Source: Mycolicibacterium brisbanense (GTDB lineage: Bacteria > Actinomycetota > Actinomycetes > Mycobacteriales > Mycobacteriaceae). Taken from it: DNA of 64,000 nucleotides. Of the stretch, positions 1-8,514 are shown in pieces. Below the pieces are notes generated by a model. The model was not told the DNA's origin. It was given only the letters and a program-made list of their open reading frames with translations, and searched no databases. The DNA lies in assembly GCF_001570425.1 (NCBI RefSeq), contig NZ_BCSX01000049.1, positions 28,191 through 92,190 on the forward strand. Reading direction: 5' to 3'. A program made the position numbers and the translations under genes. Each line of letters opens with the position of its first letter. Position 1 is the first letter of the stretch.

Positions 1-275
1 ACCGCGGCTACGCGAGCCTCCAGTTCGTCGTCCGAGGTGGCGAGTTCGGCCATCTCGTCGAACTTTTCGCGGTGTATGAGTTCCAGCACCTCGCGGCACA
101 GGTTGGGCTTGCTGCCGAAGTTGGAGTACACCGCGCCCTTCGAGAAGCCCGCGTCGTCAGCGATGTCGTCGAGGCTGGTGGCAGCGTATCCGTGACGCAG
201 GAAGCGGAGTTTGGCAGCCTGCAACAGCTGGGCCCGCGTCCGTTCCTGGCGTTGCGCCCTGGTCAGCCGCGGCAT
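1..275 (-). CDS. TetR-family transcriptional regulator (3' part outside window)
   Basis: Reading leftward from an ATG at 275, the protein begins MPRLTRAQRQERTRAQLLQA and continues through a classic TetR helix-turn-helix (ATSLDDIADDAGFSKGAVYSNFGSK, about residues 32-56). The C-terminal ligand-binding part is cut off by the window start. It is divergent from the SDR/patatin/monooxygenase operon that starts at 382, the usual arrangement for a local repressor of the neighbouring catabolic genes. An imperfect palindrome at 311-329 lies between them. The ligand cannot be inferred. Confidence 0.9.
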   Translation of the reverse strand, partial: MPRLTRAQRQERTRAQLLQAAKLRFLRHGYAATSLDDIADDAGFSKGAVYSNFGSKPNLCREVLELIHREKFDEMAELATSDDELEARVAA

Positions 276-310
276 CCGCTGATGATAGTTCGAGGTGCAC
301 TCCGGGTATT

Positions 311-329
311 GAATTTACTCAGAGTATTC
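311..329. promoter_or_regulatory. Candidate TetR operator between regulator and SDR operon
   Basis: GAATTTACTCAGAGTATTC is an imperfect dyad: the outer GAAT/ATTC and the central ACTCAGAGT are symmetric around 320. It sits in the 106-bp space between the divergent TetR gene and the operon starting at 382, where a TetR autorepressor would be expected to bind. Binding is inferred from position and symmetry only. Confidence 0.4.
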
Positions 330-381
330 GGATACCGTCAGTATTTGAATGCTCGTGAGGTGACCCGTCGGGAGGCATGAC

Positions 382-1266
382 GTGCAGTTTTCCTGGAAGA
401 AGCCATCGGCTGCCGGCGCGGTGGTCGTCATCACCGGGGGTGCCCGCGGCATCGGCGCCAAGACCGCCGAGGTGTTCTGCGCCGCAGGCGCCACGGTGTG
501 GATCGGCGACGTGGACGGCGATGTCGCCGCGGCGACGGCCGCAGGCATCAGGAATTGTCGCAGCGCGTGCCTCGATGTCACCGACCGCACGTCCTGGGAC
601 GGTTTTGTCGCCGAGGTGCTCGACGCCCAAGGTCGCATCGATGTCTTGGTCAACAACGCGGGCGTGATGCCGCTGGGCGCATTCGAAGCCGAAGCGGAAG
701 CCACCACCGACCTGATTCTCGACGTAAACGTCCGCGGGGTGCTCAACGGGATGCGCGCGGTGGTTCCGACCATGATCGATCAGGGCGCCGGGCACATCGT
801 CAACGTGGCATCGATGGCAGGCATGATCCCGATCCCCGGCATGGTGACCTACAACGCCAGCAAGTTCGCCGCGCTCGGTGCATCGCTGGCCGCGCGTCGC
901 GAGTACGCGGGCGCCGGTGTCACGGTGTCGGCGGTGCTGCCGTCGGCCGTCCGTACCGAGTTGTCCTCCGGTGTCCAACTCGGTGGCGGGCTGCCGACGG
1001 TGGATCCCGACGACGTCGCGCGCGCCATCCTGCGCACGCTGCGCACGCGTGCCGCACGTACGTCGGTGCCGGCCTGGGTCGCTCCCGGATGGGCGCTCGT
1101 CGACGCCCTGGTCCCCGAATTCGTCGAGCGCGCAGTACGTTCCAAGATCGACGACCGGCGCGCCCTGACGGCGATCGATACGGCCGGGCGCGCGGACTAT
1201 CTGCAGCGCCTCGATCGGCAGTCGAAAGCCCATGCCGTGCAGGCCGATTCGAAGGCGGTGCGATGA
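382..1266 (+). CDS. Short-chain dehydrogenase/reductase (SDR)
   Basis: This is a 294-residue classical SDR, predicted to be a cytoplasmic NAD(P)-dependent alcohol/ketone oxidoreductase. Visible motifs are the Rossmann TGGARGIG (about 18-25), NNAG (about 91-95), a catalytic serine in NVASMAG (about 141) and YNASK (Tyr about 157, Lys about 161). The GTG start at 382 is chosen because GGGAGG lies 6 nt upstream (370-375). Its stop overlaps the ATG of the next gene (ATGA), so it is translationally coupled to a patatin-like hydrolase and then to a Baeyer-Villiger type monooxygenase. The trio resembles alcohol-to-ketone-to-ester-to-hydrolysis pathways, but the substrate is unknown. Confidence 0.9.
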   Translation: MQFSWKKPSAAGAVVVITGGARGIGAKTAEVFCAAGATVWIGDVDGDVAAATAAGIRNCRSACLDVTDRTSWDGFVAEVLDAQGRIDVLVNNAGVMPLGAFEAEAEATTDLILDVNVRGVLNGMRAVVPTMIDQGAGHIVNVASMAGMIPIPGMVTYNASKFAALGASLAARREYAGAGVTVSAVLPSAVRTELSSGVQLGGGLPTVDPDDVARAILRTLRTRAARTSVPAWVAPGWALVDALVPEFVERAVRSKIDDRRALTAIDTAGRADYLQRLDRQSKAHAVQADSKAVR

Positions 1267-2219
1267 AGACGGCACTGGCCATCGGCTGCGGCGGAACCAT
1301 CGGTGGGGCGTGGGCCGTCGCGGCGCTGCACGCCCTGGTCGAGCAGACCGGCTGGGATCCTGCCGGCGCCTCGGTGTTGCAGGGCACGTCGGCGGGCGCC
1401 GAACTGGTCACGATGCTCGGCGGCGGCGCATCGGTGGACGACCTCGTGGCGATGCATCTGGGCACCAGCACCGACGAGCGGTTGCGCCGCCACATCGCCG
1501 ACACCCCGGCCAGTTTCCCGCCGATTCCCATGCCGGCGTTGCTCAATCCGCGACTGCTTCGCACACAGCGGGGTCTCGCGGCGGCGACAGGGCTGGCCCC
1601 GATCGGGCGCGGCGACGCGACCTGGCTGCAGCGCCTCGCCGATGGCTTCACCGGTGTCTCCGGCTGGGTGGCGCATCCCGGGACGCGGATGGTCGCTTTC
1701 GACTATCGGCGGGCCGAACGCGTCGCGTTCGGTTCCCCCGAAGCTCCTCGCGCAGAAACCGGATCGCTCCTCACGTGCGCAGAAACCGGTGAGGCACTGC
1801 GCGCGTCGTGGGCCATCCCGGGCTGGATGCCGCCGGTCACCATCGGAGACCGGCACTTCGTCGACGGCGGTGCGGCCTCGACCGCATCGGTCGACCTGAT
1901 CGCCCGCGACGACGCCGATCTCATCTACGTCATCGCACCCATGGCCTCCGAGAGCGGCCACCGGGCAGCCGGTTTCGGTGGCGTCATGGAGAAGCGACTG
2001 CTGCGCAGGCCGATGTCGGAAGGACTCGAGCGCGAGGTGGCCGCCGTGCGGGCACGCGGCACACAGGTGGTGGTCATCCGTCCCGACGACGCCGATCTGG
2101 CCGGGCTGGGCGCCCACTTCATGCGGCGCGACCGTCGGCGGGCAGCCTTCGACGCAGCGCTGCGCACCGCGCCGGCCACGGTGGCACGGGCGCTGGCCAT
2201 CAGTGAGGGGGCCCGGTGA
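1263..2219 (+). CDS. Patatin-like phospholipase/esterase
   Basis: The protein has 318 residues and patatin-family hallmarks: an N-terminal glycine-rich oxyanion segment GCGGTIGGAW (about 8-17), a nucleophile elbow GTSAG (Ser about 43) and the dyad aspartate in VDGG (about 200). It is expected to hydrolyse acyl esters or lipids with a Ser-Asp dyad. No signal peptide is visible. The start overlaps the SDR stop (ATGA), and its own end overlaps the GTG of the monooxygenase (GTGA), so the three genes form one operon. It may hydrolyse the ester made by the monooxygenase, which is an inference from context. Confidence 0.88.
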   Translation: MKTALAIGCGGTIGGAWAVAALHALVEQTGWDPAGASVLQGTSAGAELVTMLGGGASVDDLVAMHLGTSTDERLRRHIADTPASFPPIPMPALLNPRLLRTQRGLAAATGLAPIGRGDATWLQRLADGFTGVSGWVAHPGTRMVAFDYRRAERVAFGSPEAPRAETGSLLTCAETGEALRASWAIPGWMPPVTIGDRHFVDGGAASTASVDLIARDDADLIYVIAPMASESGHRAAGFGGVMEKRLLRRPMSEGLEREVAAVRARGTQVVVIRPDDADLAGLGAHFMRRDRRRAAFDAALRTAPATVARALAISEGAR

Positions 2220-3670
2220 ACCGCGAGCTTCGGATCGTCATCGTCGGTGCCGGGATGGCAGGCATCGCCACGGCGTACACGTTCACCCAAGCGGGTTTTA
2301 CGAATCTGACGATTCTGGAAAAAGGGTCCGACGTCGGTGGGGTCTGGCACTGGAATCGCTATCCCGGCCTCACCTGTGATGTGCCATCGCAGATCTATCA
2401 GTTCTCGTTTGCGCCCAACCCCGACTGGGGCCACATCTGGGCGAGCGGCCCGGAGATTCAGCAGTATCACCGCGACGTCGTCGAGCGTTTCGGGCTGCAG
2501 CGATATCTTCGCTTGAACACCGAGGTCACCGAGATGCGCTATGCTGCAGCCGATTCCACGTGGACGATAACCACGGGTGACGGTTCCACGCTGCCCGCCG
2601 ATGTCGTGGTCTGCGCGACCGGGGTGCTGCACCACCCGTTCGTGCCCGATATCGCCGGGTTGGACACCTTCCAGGGCTCGATCGTGCACACCGCCCGGTG
2701 GGATCCCGACGTGGTCACCGCGGGACGACGAATCGCGGTCATCGGCACCGGATCGACTGGTGTGCAGGTGGTTTCGGCGTTGCAGCCCGAAGCGGAGACG
2801 ATCACTCATTTCGCCAGGTCGCCCCAGTGGATCCTGTGGGCACCGATGGGGCTGCGGCAACCGAAGGCGTTCGGCCGCATCATGCGGCGCTGGCCGGCGC
2901 TGCACGACGCGACCCATCGGTGGCTGCTGTGGGCCTCGGGCATTCTGGCCGACATCGTCACCAAGCCGTCCTGGCGCCGCGCGCTGGTGCAGTCGTATGC
3001 GCGATGGTGCCTGCGCGCGCAGATCCGGGATCCGGAGTTGCGCGCCAAACTCACTCCGGACTACCAACCGCTGTGCAAGCGACAGGTGGTGTCGGGCAGT
3101 TACTACCGCGCCATCACCCGGCCCAACGCGCGACTGGTCACCGATCGCATCGACGCGTTCACCGCGACCGGCATCCGCACCGCCTCCGGCGAACACCATG
3201 ACGTCGATCTCGTGGTACTGGCCACCGGGTTTCACGCCCACAACTACATGCGGCCGATGCGGATCATCGGCCGCGACGGGATGACGCTCGACGACGCGTG
3301 GGTCAAGGGCCCGCGGGCCTACCGGATGACCGCAATCCCGGGATTTCCCAACCTGTTCACCGTGCTCGGCCCGAACTCGCCGACCGGCTCCATCCCGCTG
3401 CAATATTCGGCAGAGCTGACGGCGCGTTACCTCGTGAAGTGGCTACACCGGCTCGCGGCCGGTGAGGTGACCGCAGTGGAAGTCACCGAGTCGGCCACCG
3501 ACGAGTTCAACGCCGCAGTGGCGGAAGCGCTCGGGCCGACCGTGTGGAACACCGGCTGCAACTCGTGGTACTTCACCGACAACGGCACCATCGACCTGTG
3601 GCCGTTCGACCGCGCGACGCTCACCCACATGCTCTCCGAACCCGATCCGGCTCATTACCGTACGGCCTGA
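2216..3670 (+). CDS. Flavin-containing (Baeyer-Villiger type) monooxygenase
   Basis: The protein has 484 residues with an FAD-binding GAGMAG (about 11-16), the Baeyer-Villiger fingerprint FQGSIVHTARWD (about 152-163, matching FxGxxxHxxxW) and a second dinucleotide site GTGSTG (about 177-182) for NADPH. Such enzymes insert oxygen next to a ketone to give an ester or lactone, using FAD, NADPH and O2. The GTG start overlaps the upstream stop by 4 nt. With an SDR and an esterase-like gene in the same operon, conversion of an alcohol via ketone and ester to acid plus alcohol is a plausible route. The operon ends here. Confidence 0.9.
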   Translation: MNRELRIVIVGAGMAGIATAYTFTQAGFTNLTILEKGSDVGGVWHWNRYPGLTCDVPSQIYQFSFAPNPDWGHIWASGPEIQQYHRDVVERFGLQRYLRLNTEVTEMRYAAADSTWTITTGDGSTLPADVVVCATGVLHHPFVPDIAGLDTFQGSIVHTARWDPDVVTAGRRIAVIGTGSTGVQVVSALQPEAETITHFARSPQWILWAPMGLRQPKAFGRIMRRWPALHDATHRWLLWASGILADIVTKPSWRRALVQSYARWCLRAQIRDPELRAKLTPDYQPLCKRQVVSGSYYRAITRPNARLVTDRIDAFTATGIRTASGEHHDVDLVVLATGFHAHNYMRPMRIIGRDGMTLDDAWVKGPRAYRMTAIPGFPNLFTVLGPNSPTGSIPLQYSAELTARYLVKWLHRLAAGEVTAVEVTESATDEFNAAVAEALGPTVWNTGCNSWYFTDNGTIDLWPFDRATLTHMLSEPDPAHYRTA

Positions 3671-3729
3671 GGCACTTTCGCGTGTTCTTCGCACGCGCTG
3701 AACCGCGCACGGTACGTTTCGACGGGTTG

Positions 3730-4275
3730 ATGGATCGACTCGTACGGAGCCTCATGGATGCAGTCACCCACATCGGTCGTTTCAGCGCGTTGGTGGTCGC
3801 TCTGGGCGCGGTCGTCGTCCACGGCACGGACTCCTACGCCCGCGCCGACCCCGGCCCGACGCCGCCGCAGGCCGGCTCTGCCTGTGGCGACAATCTCGAC
3901 GGCGCGTTGACAGAGCTGCCCCAGCCCGCCTCGGATACCGGGACCGCCAAGAATCTTCTGCAGTGCACCGGCGGCACGTGGCAGCCGTACCTCGACCCGT
4001 ATCCCGCATCCGATCGCTGGCTGACCACCGGCCCCGAACTGGTCCTGCACGGTCAGGGCCGACGGAATCCGGAAGTACACGCGGGCACATGGACCGGGAC
4101 ACCGCAGACCGACGAAACAGCGTGCCGCGCCGAGGTCGTCGATGTGCTCGCCCCCGGCGAGACGTCGGCGCCCGAGTTCCACGCAGCCGACCCGGGCCGG
4201 CCCCTGACCCTGGAGGTCGGCGACCACCTGTTCACGGCCAGGCTCACCGGCTACTGCCTGTGGCAGCGCGGCTGA
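3730..4275 (+). CDS. Secreted protein of unknown function
   Basis: The protein has about 181 residues. An N-terminal hydrophobic stretch (FSALVVALGAVVVHG) ends near ARADPGP, a credible Sec signal peptide with cleavage around ARA|DP. The mature part has four cysteines (in GSACGD, LLQCTG, ETACRA and TGYCLW), which could form two disulfides. An in-frame ATG at 3754 is an alternative start. It may correspond to the secreted unknown protein Rv2253 of M. tuberculosis, judged by remembered gene order rather than alignment. No catalytic motif was recognised. Confidence 0.7.
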   Translation: MDRLVRSLMDAVTHIGRFSALVVALGAVVVHGTDSYARADPGPTPPQAGSACGDNLDGALTELPQPASDTGTAKNLLQCTGGTWQPYLDPYPASDRWLTTGPELVLHGQGRRNPEVHAGTWTGTPQTDETACRAEVVDVLAPGETSAPEFHAADPGRPLTLEVGDHLFTARLTGYCLWQRG

Positions 4276-4294
4276 CGGTCGTCTGCGGGCGGCC

Positions 4295-4807
4295 TCAGCC
4301 GACTCCCCTGTTGAGCCAGCTGACCTCGCCGGTCTCGCCGCCGTCGCGGTAGGGCTCAAGCGATTCGTCCCATGCCGTCCCGAGCACAGAGTCCAGTTCG
4401 GCGGCGAGCATGTCAGCACCACCGGCCATGAGAGTGCGCAACCTCTGCTCGCCGACCATGACGTCGCCGTTAGCGCTCATGGCCCCGCTCCACAGACCGA
4501 GCTGCGGCGTGTGGCACCACCGGTGGCCATCGACACCCGCGCTGGGATCCTCGGTCACCTCGAAGCGCAGCACAGACCAGGAGCGCAGGGCATTGGCCAA
4601 CTGCGCTCCGGTGCCGACCGGGCCGACCCAATTGGTGACGGCACGTAGCTGCCCCGGCATTGCCGGCTGGGGCGTCCACTTGAGGTTCGCCCGCGCCGAC
4701 AGGGTCGACGACAACGCCCACTCGACATGCGGGCAGACCGCCGCGGGTGAGGCGTGGATGTACACCACACCCGTCGCCGCGTCGGCGAACTGGTTCGACG
4801 CACGCAT
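4295..4807 (-). CDS. DUF3145 domain-containing protein
   Basis: This 170-residue protein is conserved in mycobacteria and other Actinobacteria. It begins MRASNQFADAATGVVYIHAS and contains the family-typical segments CPHVEWALSSTL and LKWTPQPAMPGQLRA. The ATG at 4807 is preferred because AAGGAG lies directly upstream; an upstream TTG near 4845 would place that ribosome-binding site inside the coding region. No signal peptide or transmembrane helix is seen. The function of DUF3145 is unknown; it is probably cytosolic. Confidence 0.88.
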   Translation of the reverse strand: MRASNQFADAATGVVYIHASPAAVCPHVEWALSSTLSARANLKWTPQPAMPGQLRAVTNWVGPVGTGAQLANALRSWSVLRFEVTEDPSAGVDGHRWCHTPQLGLWSGAMSANGDVMVGEQRLRTLMAGGADMLAAELDSVLGTAWDESLEPYRDGGETGEVSWLNRGVG

Positions 4808-4922
4808 CTGCTTCTCCTTCGGCTTCACGAGGGACGTCTTCCCCAACGACCTAGCGATACCGATCGAGTAATGCAGTTGTGTGTCGCGCGTGTCTATTGT
4901 GCCTTGTGTGGCCTATGTTGCG

Positions 4923-5756
4923 CTAGTCTGGCCCGATTTCTCTCAGGACACCATCAGATATGGCCGGCCACAGCGGGTAGGTCCACTCCCCGAAGTTGCG
5001 GTCGGTGAGCACTACCAACGCCACATCGGCGTTCGGATCCACCCACACAAACGTCCCTGACTGGCCGAAATGGCCGAAAGTCGACGGCGAATTGGTCAAG
5101 CCGGTCCAGTGCGGCGATTTGCTGTCGCGAATCTCGAACCCAAGCCCCCAGTCGTTGGGCCGCTGCGCACCGAAGCCCGGTAGCACCCCCGAGAGGCCGG
5201 GAAACTGCACCGCGGTCGCGGCCGTGTGCATGGCCGGCGAGACCAGCGCCGGGCGCAGCAGCTCACGGGCAAACTTCGCCAGGTCGGCGACGGTCGACGT
5301 GCCCCCGTATCCGGCAGCCTCCGCTCCCCCGGTCAGCGTCGACGCCGACATCCCGAGCGGCTCGAACACCGACTCGGTGAGGTACTGACCGAACTCGATC
5401 CCCGACTCCTTCTCGATCGCCTGCGCCAACAGCGCGAATCCGGTGTTGGAGTAGATGCGCCGCGTACCCGGCTTGGCCAGGATGTCGTCCGACACCATGG
5501 CCACGCCCGAGGTGTGCGCGAGCAGATGACGGATCGTCGAGCCCGGCGGTCCGGCCGGCGTGTCGAGTTCGACGACACCTTCCTCGATCGCAATCTGCGC
5601 AGCCCGTGCCGTCAGCGGTTTGGTCACCGACGCCAGCGCGAACGGCTTGGCCGTATCGCCATAGCTGGCGCACACGCCGGTCGGCCCGATCACCGCGGCG
5701 GCCGCGGCTGTCACCGGCCAATCGTCAAGGACCTGCAGAACATCCGCAACGCTCAT
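4923..5756 (-). CDS. Serine beta-lactamase-like hydrolase (class C / esterase fold)
   Basis: The protein has 277 residues and no signal peptide. It carries the penicillin-binding/class C fold motifs: SVTK (Ser43, Lys46), HTSG (about 81-84), YSN (Tyr102, Asn104) and a C-terminal HFGQSG in the position of the third (KTG-like) box. Members of this group are mostly esterases or peptidases rather than true beta-lactamases. The start codon lies 11 bp after the stop of the upstream gene (5767-6672, same strand), so the two are probably cotranscribed. It appears to be the counterpart of M. tuberculosis Rv2257c, which also lies near mscR (from memory). Confidence 0.88.
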   Translation of the reverse strand: MSVADVLQVLDDWPVTAAAAAVIGPTGVCASYGDTAKPFALASVTKPLTARAAQIAIEEGVVELDTPAGPPGSTIRHLLAHTSGVAMVSDDILAKPGTRRIYSNTGFALLAQAIEKESGIEFGQYLTESVFEPLGMSASTLTGGAEAAGYGGTSTVADLAKFARELLRPALVSPAMHTAATAVQFPGLSGVLPGFGAQRPNDWGLGFEIRDSKSPHWTGLTNSPSTFGHFGQSGTFVWVDPNADVALVVLTDRNFGEWTYPLWPAISDGVLREIGPD

Positions 5757-5766
5757 GGGAGGCAAA

Positions 5767-6672
5767 CTAGCCCGTGCGCCCCATGCCACGCGCAAGCAGC
5801 CCGTCCGCCAAACCGGCTGCGACGGCGTCGACTTCGGCGACCAGGCGACGCAAGTCGACGCCTCGCCGCACCAACTCGGCAGTGTCGCGGCCCGACTCCA
5901 CCGAGAGCCGGTACACATCGCAGATCGCGCGGTAGGCCGATGGCGAGGCCTGCGTGGTTTCGCACCACTGGTCCATCGACCGAGTCCACGCCCGCAGCCG
6001 CTCGCGGTCGGAACGACGCTGCGCCAGGTTCAGCACCCGCCGATAGACATCACCGGCCCACTCCATCGGCACGCGCTCGTCGAGACCAGACAGCAGGACA
6101 TCGTCGAGCGTCGCGAGCCCGGCGGCATCGCCCGCAGCAACGGCGCTGAGGCCCTCGAGCACCCGCGCCAGCGTCGCCACCCCCGCATCGTCGACGCGCC
6201 CGGCGATCCCCGTCAGTGCCCGTGCCGCCTCCGCCAGCTGAGTCGATTCGTCGGCATCGGCCGCCATCACACCAGTGAGATACATCACATAACCGTGGGC
6301 GCCGCTCTCAGGCACACCGCGCAGCAGCATCTCGGCCCGCTGAGCCCAATTTCTCGCCAACGCGATATGGCCGCGGGCCAGCCAGGCCAGGCCGAGTTCG
6401 GCCGCCTTCACCGCAGCCTGAACCGGGTCGGTGCGCAGCAAACGACTGTGGACGCGTTCATTGATGCGCACGGCTTCCCCGCCGTGGCCCTGCCGCCACG
6501 CGACCGCAGCGAAAACCGCGAGATCGTCCGTGTCGAGTGCCTGCACACCTTCCACGCGACTGAAGGACTCGTAGCTGGTGCGCCAGTCGTTTCGCCGGTA
6601 CGCCGACCGCGCGACGACGAGAAGTTCGGTTCGATCGTCGACCACAACCAACGGTATCGCGAAGGTGGGCAT
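5767..6672 (-). CDS. Helical-repeat (TPR-like) protein of unknown function
   Basis: The protein has 301 residues and is almost entirely alanine/leucine/arginine-rich amphipathic helices (for example AVKAAELGLAWLARGHIALA), resembling the tetratricopeptide-like region of bacterial regulators. No DNA-binding, catalytic or membrane segment was found. It is cotranscribed with the serine hydrolase downstream (11-bp gap) and divergent from mscR, with only 41 bp between the two start codons. It may be a protein-protein interaction scaffold, but no partner can be named. Confidence 0.65.
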   Translation of the reverse strand: MPTFAIPLVVVDDRTELLVVARSAYRRNDWRTSYESFSRVEGVQALDTDDLAVFAAVAWRQGHGGEAVRINERVHSRLLRTDPVQAAVKAAELGLAWLARGHIALARNWAQRAEMLLRGVPESGAHGYVMYLTGVMAADADESTQLAEAARALTGIAGRVDDAGVATLARVLEGLSAVAAGDAAGLATLDDVLLSGLDERVPMEWAGDVYRRVLNLAQRRSDRERLRAWTRSMDQWCETTQASPSAYRAICDVYRLSVESGRDTAELVRRGVDLRRLVAEVDAVAAGLADGLLARGMGRTG

Positions 6673-6690
6673 GGGGCGGACGGTTCGGTT

Positions 6691-6710
6691 CCCTAAGTAC
6701 TACGTTAGGG
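6691..6710. promoter_or_regulatory. Palindrome in the 41-bp mscR divergent promoter
   Basis: CCCTAA (6691-6696) and TTAGGG (6705-6710) form a 6-bp inverted repeat with an 8-bp spacer, ending 3 bp before the mscR ATG. It occupies most of the short divergent region shared with the TPR-like gene, so a bound protein could control both. No aldehyde-responsive regulator is encoded in the window; the assignment is positional. Confidence 0.35.
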
Positions 6711-6713
6711 GGC

Positions 6714-7799
6714 ATGAGCCAGATTGTTCGCGGCGTCATCGCCCGTAGCGCCAAAGCCCCCGTCGAGTTGGTCGACATCGTCATCCCGGATCCCGGTCCC
6801 GGCGAGGTTGTGGTGACAATCCAGGCCTGTGGGGTCTGTCACACCGATCTGACCTATCGGGAAGGCGGCATCAACGACGAATTCCCTTTTTTGCTGGGAC
6901 ACGAGGCCGCGGGCCGCGTCGAGTCGGTGGGCGAGGGTGTCAGCCACGTCGCCCCCGGCGACTTCGTGATTCTTAACTGGCGCGCGGTGTGCGGGGAATG
7001 CCGCGCCTGCAAGCGCGGCCGCCCCCAGCTGTGTTTCGACACCCACAATGCGAAGCAAAAGATGACACTCACCGATGGCACCGAACTCACGCCCGCCCTG
7101 GGCATCGGCGCCTTCGCCGACAAGACTCTGGTCGCTGAAGGTCAGTGCACCAAGGTCGACCCCGCTGCCGATCCTGCGGTCGCCGGTCTGCTCGGCTGCG
7201 GTGTCATGGCGGGCATCGGCGCCGCCGTCAACACCGGGGCGATCACGCGCAACGACACCGTCGCCGTCATCGGGTGCGGCGGCGTGGGCGATGCCGCGAT
7301 CGCCGGCGCCAACCTCGCCGGCGCCAAGACCATCATCGCCGTCGACACCGACAACACCAAGCTCGACTGGGCCCGCGACTTCGGCGCCACCCACACCATC
7401 AACGCCCGGGAACTCGACCCGGTCAAAACCATCCAGGACCTCACCGACGGCTTCGGCGTCGACGTCGTGATCGACGCGGTCGGCCGCCCAGAAACCTGGA
7501 AGCAGGCCTTCTATGCCCGCGATCTCGCCGGCACCGTCGTGCTGGTCGGTGTCCCGACCCCGGACATGCGGCTGGATATGCCGCTGATCGACTTCTTCTC
7601 CCACGGCGGATCGTTGAAGTCCTCGTGGTACGGCGACTGCTTACCCGAACGCGACTTCCCCACCCTCATATCCCTGTATCTGCAGGGCCGCCTGCCGCTG
7701 CAGAAGTTTGTCACCGAGCGCATCGGCCTCGATGCCGTCGAGGAGTCCTTCGGAAAGATGCACGGCGGTCAGGTGCTGCGATCGGTGGTCGTACTATGA
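6714..7799 (+). CDS. mscR: Mycothiol-dependent formaldehyde dehydrogenase / S-nitrosomycothiol reductase
   Basis: This is a 361-residue zinc-dependent medium-chain dehydrogenase. Catalytic zinc ligands are in GVCHTD (Cys42) and GHEAAG (His63, Glu64), and the structural zinc lobe is Cys93, Cys96, Cys99 and Cys107. The NAD-binding GCGGVG is at about 187-192. The sequence style and the MBL-fold partner downstream match MscR (Rv2259-Rv2260 in M. tuberculosis). It oxidises S-hydroxymethyl-mycothiol, formed from formaldehyde, and reduces S-nitrosomycothiol, protecting against aldehyde and nitrosative stress. Its stop overlaps the ATG of the next gene (ATGA), so the two are translationally coupled. 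Confidence 0.93.
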   Translation: MSQIVRGVIARSAKAPVELVDIVIPDPGPGEVVVTIQACGVCHTDLTYREGGINDEFPFLLGHEAAGRVESVGEGVSHVAPGDFVILNWRAVCGECRACKRGRPQLCFDTHNAKQKMTLTDGTELTPALGIGAFADKTLVAEGQCTKVDPAADPAVAGLLGCGVMAGIGAAVNTGAITRNDTVAVIGCGGVGDAAIAGANLAGAKTIIAVDTDNTKLDWARDFGATHTINARELDPVKTIQDLTDGFGVDVVIDAVGRPETWKQAFYARDLAGTVVLVGVPTPDMRLDMPLIDFFSHGGSLKSSWYGDCLPERDFPTLISLYLQGRLPLQKFVTERIGLDAVEESFGKMHGGQVLRSVVVL

Positions 7800-8428
7800 G
7801 CGCCATGAGCGCGATCCAGCGAGTGGTCACCTCCGGCACCTTCTCCCTCGACGGCGGCACCTGGGACGTCGACAACAACATCTGGCTCGTCGGCGACGAC
7901 AGCGACGTTGTGGTCTTCGATGCCGCCCACACCGCCGGCCCCATCATCGACGCCGTCAACGGACGCAACGTGGTCGCGGTCGTGTGCACCCACGGGCACA
8001 ACGATCACATCACCGTCGCACCCGAACTCTCGAAGGCGCTGGACGCGCCGGTGCTGCTGCACCCCGCCGACGAAATGCTGTGGCGAGAAATCCACCCCGA
8101 CAACGAATTCCGTCCTGTCGCCGACGATCAGGTACTGAAGGTCGGCGGCATCGAACTGCACGCCCTGCACACCCCCGGTCACTCCCCCGGCTCGGTCTGC
8201 TGGTCCGCACCCGACCTGAACGCCGTCATCTCCGGCGACACGCTGTTCCAGGGCGGCCCCGGTGCCACCGGACGGTCGTACTCCGACTTTCCCACCATCC
8301 TGGAATCCATCAGCACGAGACTTGGCGCCCTGCCCGGCGAGACCGTGGTCTACACCGGACACGGTGACACCACCACCATCGGCGGCGAGATCGTGAATTA
8401 CGACGAGTGGGTGGCGCGCGGCCACTGA
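7796..8428 (+). CDS. MBL-fold metallohydrolase (mscR partner)
   Basis: The protein has 210 residues with the metallo-beta-lactamase core motif HGHNDH (about 67-72), HTPGHSPGS (about 123-131), a metal-bridging Asp in ISGDTLF and a C-terminal GHG. Its sequence is that of the glyoxalase II-like hydrolases found directly after mscR in mycobacteria. A likely role is hydrolysis of the formyl-mycothiol thioester made by MscR, inferred from the pairing. The ATG at 7796 overlaps the mscR stop; an in-frame ATG at 7805 is an alternative start. Confidence 0.88.
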   Translation: MSAMSAIQRVVTSGTFSLDGGTWDVDNNIWLVGDDSDVVVFDAAHTAGPIIDAVNGRNVVAVVCTHGHNDHITVAPELSKALDAPVLLHPADEMLWREIHPDNEFRPVADDQVLKVGGIELHALHTPGHSPGSVCWSAPDLNAVISGDTLFQGGPGATGRSYSDFPTILESISTRLGALPGETVVYTGHGDTTTIGGEIVNYDEWVARGH

Positions 8429-8514
8429 GGTGGCCCTGCCCGGCCACTGACGCTTTGCGATCACGCTGAGCCAGTGTCTTAACGCGCGGCGGCGGTGCGC
8501 CCATAGTCGGTGCC

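Noticed and set aside
4808..4846. Longer DUF3145 protein starting at an upstream TTG
   Set aside because: The AAGGAG ribosome-binding site for the ATG at 4807 would be inside the coding sequence, and the known family starts at MRASNQF.
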